This document shows, in pieces, positions 35,188 through 40,981 of a stretch of 40,981 bases of DNA (positions within the stretch are counted from its first letter, which is position 1; the number at the start of each line of letters is the position of its first letter). Location of the stretch: NCBI GenBank assembly GCA_023416335.1, contig JAEZHY010000019.1:1-40981 (forward strand), read 5' to 3'. The stretch comes from Pseudomonadota bacterium (GTDB taxonomy: Bacteria > Desulfobacterota > Syntrophobacteria > Syntrophobacterales > Syntrophobacteraceae). Made by a program: the position numbers and the translations under genes. The notes below the pieces were generated by a model. The model saw nothing but the letters and a program-made list of their open reading frames with translations. It did not search any database and was not told where the DNA came from.

Positions 35188-35877
35188 TTATGAGTTTCCC
35201 GAAAGCTTGGCTATGACCTGTCCGTCGAGGTCGCGATTGTAGACCTGCATTATTTTCTGATATGCTTCAAAGTTCCGAATCGTCTCCACCATCCGGGTCA
35301 TTTCTTCCACAGGATTGAAGTTCGCCCCTTCGAGTGCGGACTGCCGAACTGTGCAGCCCCGGGCCGGCACCGGTGCGGCGTCTTTTGTGTCCGGTTCGAA
35401 ATAACCGTTCCGGACTTTTTTCATGTTGACGCCCTGAGGAAACTGAACAATGTCCAGATCGCCTACAGGGTTGTTTTCGTCAAATATCTGACCGGTTTCC
35501 GTGACTTGGAGTCCATTCGTATTTTCAATCGTGACGGGTTGTCCGCTTTTTGCGAGCACCGGGTACCCGTCCTGCGTGACGAGGTTCCTGGCCCGGTTGA
35601 GCATCAGGTTGCCTGCGCGCGTATAAAGAGTTCCCCGGTCTGTCTGCACTTTGAAGTAGCCGTTTCCGAAGAGGGCGAGGTCCAGTTTGTTTCCGGTATC
35701 CCGAATGGGACCCTGCTCCTGGCTGGTATAGGTGATTTCACCCAGCATATCCTGGAAATGGACACCTTCCTTTTTGTACCCGGGGCTGTTGGCATTGGCC
35801 ATGTTATTGGCAATGACGTCCAGTCTTCTCTGCTGTTCCATCGAGCCGTATGCAGCCGTGTATATTCCTCTTGCCAT
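35188..35877 (-). CDS. flgF: Flagellar proximal rod protein FlgF
   Basis: FlgF is a proximal rod protein related to FlgG. The 229-residue protein has LDVIANNMANANSPGYKKEG (~18-37), then FGNGYFKVQTDRGTLYTRAG and a C-terminal LEGANFNPVEEMTRMVETIR followed by NFEAYQKIMQVYNRD. It is a little shorter than FlgG, as expected. AAGGAGT lies just before ATG 35877. It is the first gene of the flgF-to-flgL operon, directly downstream of a near-consensus sigma-54 promoter. Confidence 0.94.
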   Translation of the reverse strand: MARGIYTAAYGSMEQQRRLDVIANNMANANSPGYKKEGVHFQDMLGEITYTSQEQGPIRDTGNKLDLALFGNGYFKVQTDRGTLYTRAGNLMLNRARNLVTQDGYPVLAKSGQPVTIENTNGLQVTETGQIFDENNPVGDLDIVQFPQGVNMKKVRNGYFEPDTKDAAPVPARGCTVRQSALEGANFNPVEEMTRMVETIRNFEAYQKIMQVYNRDLDGQVIAKLSGNS

Positions 35878-36223
35878 GGGATGACTCCTTCCGTGCCGCT
35901 TTTATTGCAACGAAGATGCCATCTTTGGCAATCCTCTGGAGTGGCGCGCTGGAAGGGTTTCGGCAGTGTGCTCTTTTCTTAATTGAGGAAATTTCTTCCT
36001 GCCTGTCGGCAAGTGCGTGCTTATATTTTGACACTGAGGACTACTCCGGACCGGATCGACAGTCAGTAAAATGGCTCCCGGGCCGCTATGAGCAAATTCA
36101 GTTGACTGGAGATATAAGAGCTATACTTTTGCCTGGCCCTGGAGTATTTACATCTCAAGAGACTATCCGGCGTACCTGCCTGAAACATGTGCCCGGCGCC
36201 CATCCCTTCCTTAAGGAGAAAAG
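35878..36223. other. Divergent control region between flgF and the RRM gene
   Basis: These 346 bases carry no gene. The left end holds the flgF sigma-54 motif (35906-35921). Toward the plus-strand RRM gene, TTGACT (36102-36107) and TACTTT (36124-36129, with TATACT overlapping at 36122) give a plausible but imperfect sigma-70 promoter, spacer 16. AAGGAG at 36211-36216 is the RRM ribosome site. Confidence 0.4.
35906..35921 (-). promoter_or_regulatory. Sigma-54 promoter of the flgF-flgL operon
   Basis: On the minus strand the site reads TGGCATCTTCGTTGCA. TGGCA (-24) and TTGCA (-12) are both present with the exact GG-N10-GC spacing. Initiation would fall near 35895, about 18 bases before flgF. 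Rod/ring operons under sigma-54 control are known in several polar-flagellate proteobacteria. Confidence 0.75.
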
Positions 36224-36604
36224 ATGAACATTTATGTTGGCAATTTATCCCCCAAGACGACTGAGGCTGATTTAAGAGAGGCATTTGAAGCATTCGGTGA
36301 GGTGGACACCGCCAAGATCATAAAAGACAATGTTACCGGGAGATCACGCGGGTTCGGCTTTGTCGAAATGCCGAACCAGGAACAGGCCCAGGCCGCCATA
36401 GCCGGACTGAACGGCCATGATCTGGGAGGATCTGCCCTGACCGTCAATGAGGCGAAGCCTCGGGAAAGCCGCGGTCGCTCCTTCGGAGGTGGCGGTCGTG
36501 GCGGCGGAGGTCGTCCGGGAGGCGGTGGAGGTTTCGGAGGAGGAAGAGGCGGCCGTGGCGGCGGTCAGCGCGGGGGAGGGGGCGGCGGCAGGTATTCGTA
36601 TTGA
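36224..36604 (+). CDS. RRM RNA-binding protein with Gly/Arg-rich tail
   Basis: The 126-residue protein has one RNA recognition motif (residues ~1-78) with RNP2 IYVGNL (3-8) and RNP1 RGFGFVEM near 43-50, both keeping the aromatic residues that stack on RNA. The tail, ~84-126, is almost entirely Gly and Arg with RGG-like units. It resembles bacterial and cyanobacterial Rbp/cold-responsive RNA-binding proteins. It is transcribed opposite to the flagellar genes on both sides and is not obviously part of their operon. AAGGAG precedes ATG 36224. A role as an RNA chaperone is inferred from the fold. Confidence 0.93.
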   Translation: MNIYVGNLSPKTTEADLREAFEAFGEVDTAKIIKDNVTGRSRGFGFVEMPNQEQAQAAIAGLNGHDLGGSALTVNEAKPRESRGRSFGGGGRGGGGRPGGGGGFGGGRGGRGGGQRGGGGGGRYSY

Positions 36605-36629
36605 GCGATATAGCCCTGCTCACCAAACT

Positions 36630-37124
36630 TCATTGAGCGATTTTCTGCAGATTCAGGATCAGCTCGATTTCTCCAACGGGCCTTTTGAGGTTTTTTGCTA
36701 TCTCCGCGGCAGAGAGTCCTTTTTTCGCCAGAAAGAGGACCCTCTGCTGGTCGGTAACCTGAGAACCCGTATTCCCGGAGAATAGTGCTGCAGTTGCAGC
36801 TTTTTCATTATTCGTCTGAATCAGCGCTTCCAGGCGGCTGCACAGGCTTTGAGCTTCAAGAATACGCTGGTCGAGTTTCACGGTTATATTTTGCAGCAGG
36901 TCTTTGCGCCGTTGCAGGTTGGTTTCGAATTCCTTCGAGATGGCATTGGTTTCCTCGATTATCCGCCCGAAGGAATCGAAAATCTCCCGGCTTTTTTTGG
37001 AAATGCCGGGTCTGCGGAATATCAGCACTCCGGCCAGCAATCCCAGTATCAGGATGTCCAGGCCGATCTGGAAAAGACTGCTGAGAGAAGACTGATTTTC
37101 GAAAATTTTTGCTATTAATTCCAT
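36630..37124 (-). CDS. DUF2802-like single-pass protein in the flagellar cluster
   Basis: The 164-residue protein has one membrane helix (~18-37, LFQIGLDILILGLLAGVLIF). A charged, probably coiled-coil segment follows (~42-105). The C-terminal ~35-residue unit, KKGLSAAEIAKNLKRPVGEI and following, looks like a helix-turn-helix and corresponds to the DUF2802 tail found near flagellar genes in other proteobacteria. Its function is not established. AAGGAG precedes ATG 37124. It lies 48 bases downstream of the FliL-like gene and converges on the RRM gene with only a 25-base gap. Confidence 0.7.
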   Translation of the reverse strand: MELIAKIFENQSSLSSLFQIGLDILILGLLAGVLIFRRPGISKKSREIFDSFGRIIEETNAISKEFETNLQRRKDLLQNITVKLDQRILEAQSLCSRLEALIQTNNEKAATAALFSGNTGSQVTDQQRVLFLAKKGLSAAEIAKNLKRPVGEIELILNLQKIAQ

Positions 37125-37172
37125 GGGCTCCTTTCGGATGCTGGTGTTTCAGCTTTTTGCACCATTCCTTTT

Positions 37173-37847
37173 TCAGACGTTTTCGACCTGGGTCAACACT
37201 ATCGAATCCGCCTGAATTTGAGGCAATTGCGCCTTGATATACTCCAGAAGGTTCTTCTCGATTGTTTGATGCCAGACTCTGAAAGTGTTCTTGGCCAGAT
37301 TCTGCTTCAGAAGAAAAGAGTACACCGCATCACGAAACTGTACGTTTTGTTCCTTGAAGTTTTGGTATCGCGTGGGACTCTGGAAACCTACCTCCATTCG
37401 GAATGCCATCAGGGTCTTGCGCCCGTCCACCTCCCCCGGGATGATGAAATTCAGCATCTCACGGTAGTCGGGTATTGGAATGGGGCGCCTGATGCTGGTG
37501 ACTGGTTCTTTTTTCGGTTTGGTGAATCCAAGCAAATCTTTGACGGTATCCAGCTTCAGGTAAACGGTTCCAGATAGGAGGAGCAAAAGCATTATCGGTG
37601 CTCCGATGAAAGCCGTTTTCCTGAGCCACGGCTTCCTGCTGCCCGAACCGACCTTCACCCGCTGTGCAGAATCCTGTTTGGCCTCTTCTTCCTGAACCGA
37701 TTCGAAATCCGCTCCCCGTCCGATTTCGGACGGGTCCTGCAATGCGGAGATATCTTCCTGGGAAACCTTGTCCAGTTCATCCCCGGCTTTTTGTACCTGG
37801 GATGCCGTGGCCGAATCCCTGTTTAGTATTTTCCTCTTCGGTTCCAT
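37173..37847 (-). CDS. Single-pass protein, possibly FliL-like
   Basis: The 224-residue protein has a charged cytoplasmic N-terminus of ~75 residues and one membrane helix (~77-99, APIMLLLLLSGTVYLKL). A periplasmic C-terminal domain follows, with MAFRMEVGFQSPTRYQNFKE and then a helix FRDAVYSFLLKQNL. Size, topology and the pattern of a strand followed by I/F-R-D-x-[IV] helix recall FliL, the stator-associated basal-body protein, but identity is weak and the N-terminus is unusually long. GGAGGA precedes ATG 37847. It sits 22 bases after fliA. I consider the FliL link a hypothesis. Confidence 0.55.
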   Translation of the reverse strand: MEPKRKILNRDSATASQVQKAGDELDKVSQEDISALQDPSEIGRGADFESVQEEEAKQDSAQRVKVGSGSRKPWLRKTAFIGAPIMLLLLLSGTVYLKLDTVKDLLGFTKPKKEPVTSIRRPIPIPDYREMLNFIIPGEVDGRKTLMAFRMEVGFQSPTRYQNFKEQNVQFRDAVYSFLLKQNLAKNTFRVWHQTIEKNLLEYIKAQLPQIQADSIVLTQVENV

Positions 37848-37869
37848 TTACCGTCCTCCAAACTCCGAT

Positions 37870-38724
37870 CTACTTCCCGGCAGCGTTCTGCATCGCCGCT
37901 CTTTTGGCCTGGAGCGGCCTGAGTTCGCTCTGGGGAATGAATCCCGGCAGATCGTCCGGCTTGAGTTTCTTGGACAGTTTGGTTTTGAGCTTCAGAACCG
38001 CCTTCGTGTGGATCTGGGAGATCCGCGACTCCGTGTAGCCCAGCGCCACCCCGATCTCCTTCATCGTCAGTTCTTCGTAGTAATAAAGAGACAGGACGAG
38101 TTGTTCTTTTTCCGAGAGCCCGACGATGGCTTCGGCCAGGTGTTTCTGGATCTCTTTTCTGTACGTGCTGTCAAAGAGTTCCTCGGATCCCGCTGCGAGC
38201 ATGTGGGATTCCCGGTTCTCCTTTATTATCTCGTGAATGTTTTCCGGCAGAAAAGAGATGCCCTTTATCTCGTCGAGCAGCTTGTGGAAATCGTTGATTC
38301 CCACATTGAGTTCGGATGCGATCTCTTCGTCTGTGGGATCGCGCCCGAGCCTTTGCTCCAGGGCGACACAGGCTTTTTCGAGCAAGGCGCTCTTTTGCCG
38401 CAGCGATCTGGGCACCCAGTCCATCGACCGGATCTCGTCGAGCATGGCTCCCTTGATGCGTATCTTCGCGTAATACTCAAAAGGGATGCCCTGGCTCGAG
38501 TCATACTTTTCGATGGCGTCGATGAGGCCCAGTGTCCCGGCGCTCATGAGGTCCTCGATGGAGATGTGATCCGGCAATCTCGAAATGAGCCTCAAGGCGA
38601 TGTACTTGACCAGGTCGCTGTGTTCCAGGACCGATCGTTCCTTCTCACTCTGCGGGGCAAATGCCTCGCTCGACAAATAGGGATTTTTGCGAACCGGATA
38701 AGCTTGTTCCATAAGGTCGTCCAT
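37870..38724 (-). CDS. fliA: FliA/WhiG-family flagellar sigma factor (sigma-28)
   Basis: The 284-residue sigma factor directs RNA polymerase to late flagellar and chemotaxis promoters. Region 2 spans ~30-105 with HISIEDLMSAGTLGLIDAIE and DWVPRSLRQKSALLE. Region 3 follows, and region 4 (~205-265) has YYYEELTMKEIGVALGYTES as the -35 recognition helix. A 20-residue C-terminal tail is an addition. The start ATG 38724 lies 5 bases from the flhG stop without a clear ribosome site, so translation is probably coupled; ATG four codons later is an alternative. The usual antagonist gene flgM was not found in the window. Confidence 0.94.
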   Translation of the reverse strand: MDDLMEQAYPVRKNPYLSSEAFAPQSEKERSVLEHSDLVKYIALRLISRLPDHISIEDLMSAGTLGLIDAIEKYDSSQGIPFEYYAKIRIKGAMLDEIRSMDWVPRSLRQKSALLEKACVALEQRLGRDPTDEEIASELNVGINDFHKLLDEIKGISFLPENIHEIIKENRESHMLAAGSEELFDSTYRKEIQKHLAEAIVGLSEKEQLVLSLYYYEELTMKEIGVALGYTESRISQIHTKAVLKLKTKLSKKLKPDDLPGFIPQSELRPLQAKRAAMQNAAGK

Positions 38725-38729
38725 TTCTA

Positions 38730-39617
38730 TTAGACGTTCAAGAGGCGCTTCCAGAAGAACTGAATCGTGCCCTGATTGACTGCGGGCTGAGTCTTCCGGA
38801 TGTTCTCGGCAACCCGTGCGAAAGCCTTGGAGGCGGGTGCGTCGGGAAACATTTCCAGCAGGGGACGCTGCTGGATTACTGCCTTCGTTACCGCCGGGTC
38901 GTGTGGAATGGTCCCGAGGTAATCGAGCGACAGACCGTCAAGGAAGTGGTCGGCCACTTTGCTGATCTTTGCAAAGATGGATTTGCCGACGGATTCGTTT
39001 GGAGCGGAGTTGACCAGGATACGAAAATGACGCTCGCCGTGTTTCGAGTAGAGCACTTTGATGAGCGCGTAAGCGTCGGTAAGCGATGTCGGTTCCGGAG
39101 TTACGACGATTATCCGCTCATGTGCCGCGAGATTGAAATAGAGGACCGTGTCGGAAATCCCCGCGCTTGTATCGATCATGAGGACATCGATATCGGTTTC
39201 CAACCCGTCCAGAAGTTCGAGGAAGAGCAGTTTCTGGTCGTCGGTCAGCCGGGTAAGCTCCTGAACGCCCGAACTTGCCGGCATGATTTTCAACTTGCCG
39301 GGACCGTTGATCAGCACTTCGTCGAGTCTCTTCTGCCCGCCTAAGACATGGCTAAGGTTGTACCTGGGAGCCAGGCCGAGCAGGACGTCGATGTTTGCCA
39401 GCCCGAGGTCGGCATCCATTATGAGCACCCTCAGCCCGAGCCGGTCGAAAGCCAGCGACAGGTTTATCACTACATTGCTTTTTCCGACGCCTCCTTTGCC
39501 GCTGCCGACGGCCATTACCCGCACCGGCTTTCGTCGCATCGGTATTACGGTGGAAACGAAGGGGCCCATATCCGCCTCGCCGTTCCCGTTCTTCCTCAGT
39601 CCAACCGCCTGGTCCAT
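38730..39617 (-). CDS. flhG: MinD-like ATPase FlhG (FleN)
   Basis: FlhG limits flagellar number and acts with FlhF at the pole. The 295-residue protein has the deviant Walker A KGGVGKSN (41-48), switch regions DADLGLANIDVLLG (~69-82) and MIDTSAGISDTVL (~145-158). Its C-terminal segment (FFWKRLLNV) may be an amphipathic membrane-binding helix. An N-terminal extension of ~30 residues before the fold may carry the FlhF-activating motif seen in relatives. GAAGGGGG precedes ATG 39617. It lies 12 bases after flhF and 5 before fliA. Confidence 0.94.
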   Translation of the reverse strand: MDQAVGLRKNGNGEADMGPFVSTVIPMRRKPVRVMAVGSGKGGVGKSNVVINLSLAFDRLGLRVLIMDADLGLANIDVLLGLAPRYNLSHVLGGQKRLDEVLINGPGKLKIMPASSGVQELTRLTDDQKLLFLELLDGLETDIDVLMIDTSAGISDTVLYFNLAAHERIIVVTPEPTSLTDAYALIKVLYSKHGERHFRILVNSAPNESVGKSIFAKISKVADHFLDGLSLDYLGTIPHDPAVTKAVIQQRPLLEMFPDAPASKAFARVAENIRKTQPAVNQGTIQFFWKRLLNV

Positions 39618-39629
39618 TGTTTCCCCCTT

Positions 39630-40718
39630 CTATGCAATCTGATTCCTTACGGGGAGCAGGAACGAAAGAATCCGTTTCTGAGTTGCCGGTTCGATGTCTT
39701 CGGGAACTCTTTGCCCTGTTCCCATGTACGACACCGGGAAATTGAACCGGATCAGCTGATTCAACATGCACCCGTGATGAATCGTTTCGTCGAGCTTCGT
39801 GAAAATGAGACTGTTGATATCCATGTTGCGAAAATGAATGATGGTCTGCTTGAGGTCCTCGTCTTTTGCTGTCGCGCTCAGGACAAGAAAATGCGTGAAC
39901 TTCTGCCTGCTTTCGAAAAGCGATTTGAGGCGGCTCACATGCTCCGCGTCCAGAAAGTTCCTGCCGGTTGTATCGACCAGGATGGCATCGCAATGTCTGT
40001 ATTCCTGCAGTGCTTTGGCGAGGTCCGCCTTGCTCTGAGCCACGCAGAACGGGATATCCAGGATATTGGCGTAGGTGTTGAGCTGGTCCACCGCGCCGAT
40101 TCGGTACGTATCCAGAGAAATGATTCCCAGATCGAGTTGGCGTTTCAGCTTGAGATATGCCGCCAGCTTGGCGAGGGTGGTAGTTTTGCCCACACCGGTC
40201 GGGCCGAGGAAAGTGAACACATTCCCGGAACCGCTCGAAATGTTTCGAAAAGGCTTCGCAAAATTGATCTTTTCGAGGAACCGCTTGCAGAATGTGTCGA
40301 AAACCTGGCGCATGTCGTCTGCCTGGCCGTTCATGTCCGACACGGCCTTGTGCAGGAGCAGGTAGGCCTGCTTTTCATCTATCCCGCGGCTGAGAAGGGA
40401 GTGGTATATCTCCGCAAGCGGCTCCTTCATCCGGAGATGGGCGAAATGGTCTTTAGATGAGATCAGAAGCGACAGGAAACTTTTTATTTCCTGCAGGTCC
40501 TCCTGAATCTCTGATGAACCCGGGCCGGGAGCGGATGCAGGCGCCGGTTCAGGAGTTGCGGGCGGCTGATCGAATGCCGCGGACACTTCGAATCCGGGTT
40601 CTCCCGTTTCGGACAGCGCCTTCCTGCTGCTCAGGATGATCGCATCCGGACCAAGTTCCTTTTTGACCATCGAGAGTGCTTTTTCCATAGTCGGAGCCCT
40701 GAACGTCTTAACCTGCAT
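39630..40718 (-). CDS. flhF: SRP-type GTPase FlhF
   Basis: FlhF marks the site and number of polar or lateral flagella. The 362-residue protein has an N-terminal B region (MQVKTFRAPTMEKALSMVKK), a Pro/Ala linker (~55-75), a helical N domain and an SRP-like G domain. G1 is FLGPTGVGKTTTLAK near 172, G2/insertion box is LDTYRIGAVDQLNT near 202, G3 is DTTGRNFLDAEH near 250 and G4 is TKLDE near 308. Its ATG overlaps the flhA stop by 11 bases, so the two are translationally coupled. Confidence 0.96.
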   Translation of the reverse strand: MQVKTFRAPTMEKALSMVKKELGPDAIILSSRKALSETGEPGFEVSAAFDQPPATPEPAPASAPGPGSSEIQEDLQEIKSFLSLLISSKDHFAHLRMKEPLAEIYHSLLSRGIDEKQAYLLLHKAVSDMNGQADDMRQVFDTFCKRFLEKINFAKPFRNISSGSGNVFTFLGPTGVGKTTTLAKLAAYLKLKRQLDLGIISLDTYRIGAVDQLNTYANILDIPFCVAQSKADLAKALQEYRHCDAILVDTTGRNFLDAEHVSRLKSLFESRQKFTHFLVLSATAKDEDLKQTIIHFRNMDINSLIFTKLDETIHHGCMLNQLIRFNFPVSYMGTGQRVPEDIEPATQKRILSFLLPVRNQIA

Positions 40719-40981
40719 GTTCCATCCTGATTATTCCAACCGAGCGAATCTCAAGCGAATTACTCAGCTCGTTGTGGCTGATCACGGCCACATCGGGCAG
40801 AAAACGTTCCAGAAGTTTCCTCAAGTGCCGTCTTACTACGGGCGAGCAGAGCAGGACGGGATGGTACCCGAGGCTGACGACGCGTTTGACCTCATTGCTG
40901 GTGGCTTGTATGAACTGTTGTAGGAAACCGGGATCGAGGCTCAGGAAAGTTCCGTGGTCCGATTTCTGGATTCCCCGCGCG
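40708..40981 (-). CDS. flhA: Flagellar export protein FlhA, C-terminal part only
   Basis: The last 90 codons of FlhA are present; the gene continues past the window edge. The translated segment includes LSLDPGFLQQFIQAT, HPVLLCSPVVRRHLRKLLER, then SHNELSNSLEIRSVGII. These match the end of the cytoplasmic domain of the FHIPEP family, which docks export chaperones and substrates. The stop (40708-40710) lies inside the flhF start region. Confidence 0.93.
   Translation of the reverse strand, partial: ARGIQKSDHGTFLSLDPGFLQQFIQATSNEVKRVVSLGYHPVLLCSPVVRRHLRKLLERFLPDVAVISHNELSNSLEIRSVGIIRMEHAG

Noticed and set aside
36600..36641. 10-bp direct repeat ATTGAGCGAT around the RRM and DUF2802 gene ends
   Set aside because: Considered as a target-site duplication, but only 22 bases lie between the copies and both overlap coding ends; coincidence is more likely.

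Overview
The window looks like a chromosomal segment of a Gram-negative, GC-rich bacterium, most likely a deltaproteobacterium (Desulfobacterota, Syntrophobacter-like). The grounds are outer-membrane lipoproteins, L- and P-ring flagellar genes, two sigma-54-type promoter motifs, FlhF/FlhG, a CsrA/FliW pair, very large hybrid kinases and fatty-acid type acyl-CoA chemistry. The taxonomic guess is inference from gene content, not a database result. No rRNA, tRNA, CRISPR array, insertion sequence or phage gene was recognised.

Region 1 (1-11.3 kb) is mixed housekeeping and accessory content: an OPT-family transporter, a small four-helix membrane protein, an MFS carrier, a class I methyltransferase, an endonuclease/exonuclease/phosphatase-fold enzyme, fliW-csrA with its own promoter and a strong leader hairpin, a membrane-anchored J-domain protein with three periplasmic-type repeats, a long acyl-CoA dehydrogenase, and a ChaN-like lipoprotein fused to a PDZ domain.

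Region 2 (11.7-26.2 kb) is one long plus-strand signalling block. A sigma-54-like motif precedes a 1.7k-residue hybrid kinase (MASE1-CHASE-PAS-GAF-PAS-HisKA-HATPase-REC-REC-HPt). It is followed, with 4-bp stop/start overlaps, by a receiver-PP2C phosphatase, an RsbW-like HATPase and an RsbV-like STAS protein. Then come a CheA with two CheW modules and a fused receiver, an MCP, CheW, CheB and CheR. No separate CheY, CheC, CheD or CheZ is present. The layout suggests a chemosensory array coupled to a partner-switching module, possibly controlling something other than, or besides, the flagellar motor.

Region 3 (26.2-28.2 kb) is a CoA-disulfide/persulfide reductase with a C-terminal rhodanese domain.

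Region 4 (28.2 kb to the end) is a minus-strand flagellar cluster. In transcription order it runs flhA (3' end only), flhF, flhG, fliA, a FliL-like single-pass protein and a DUF2802-like protein, then flgF-flgG-flgA-flgH-flgI-flgJ-flgN-flgK-flgL behind a near-consensus sigma-54 promoter. A plus-strand RRM/glycine-rich RNA-binding protein sits between the two flagellar blocks. flgM is missing from its usual place between flgJ and flgN.
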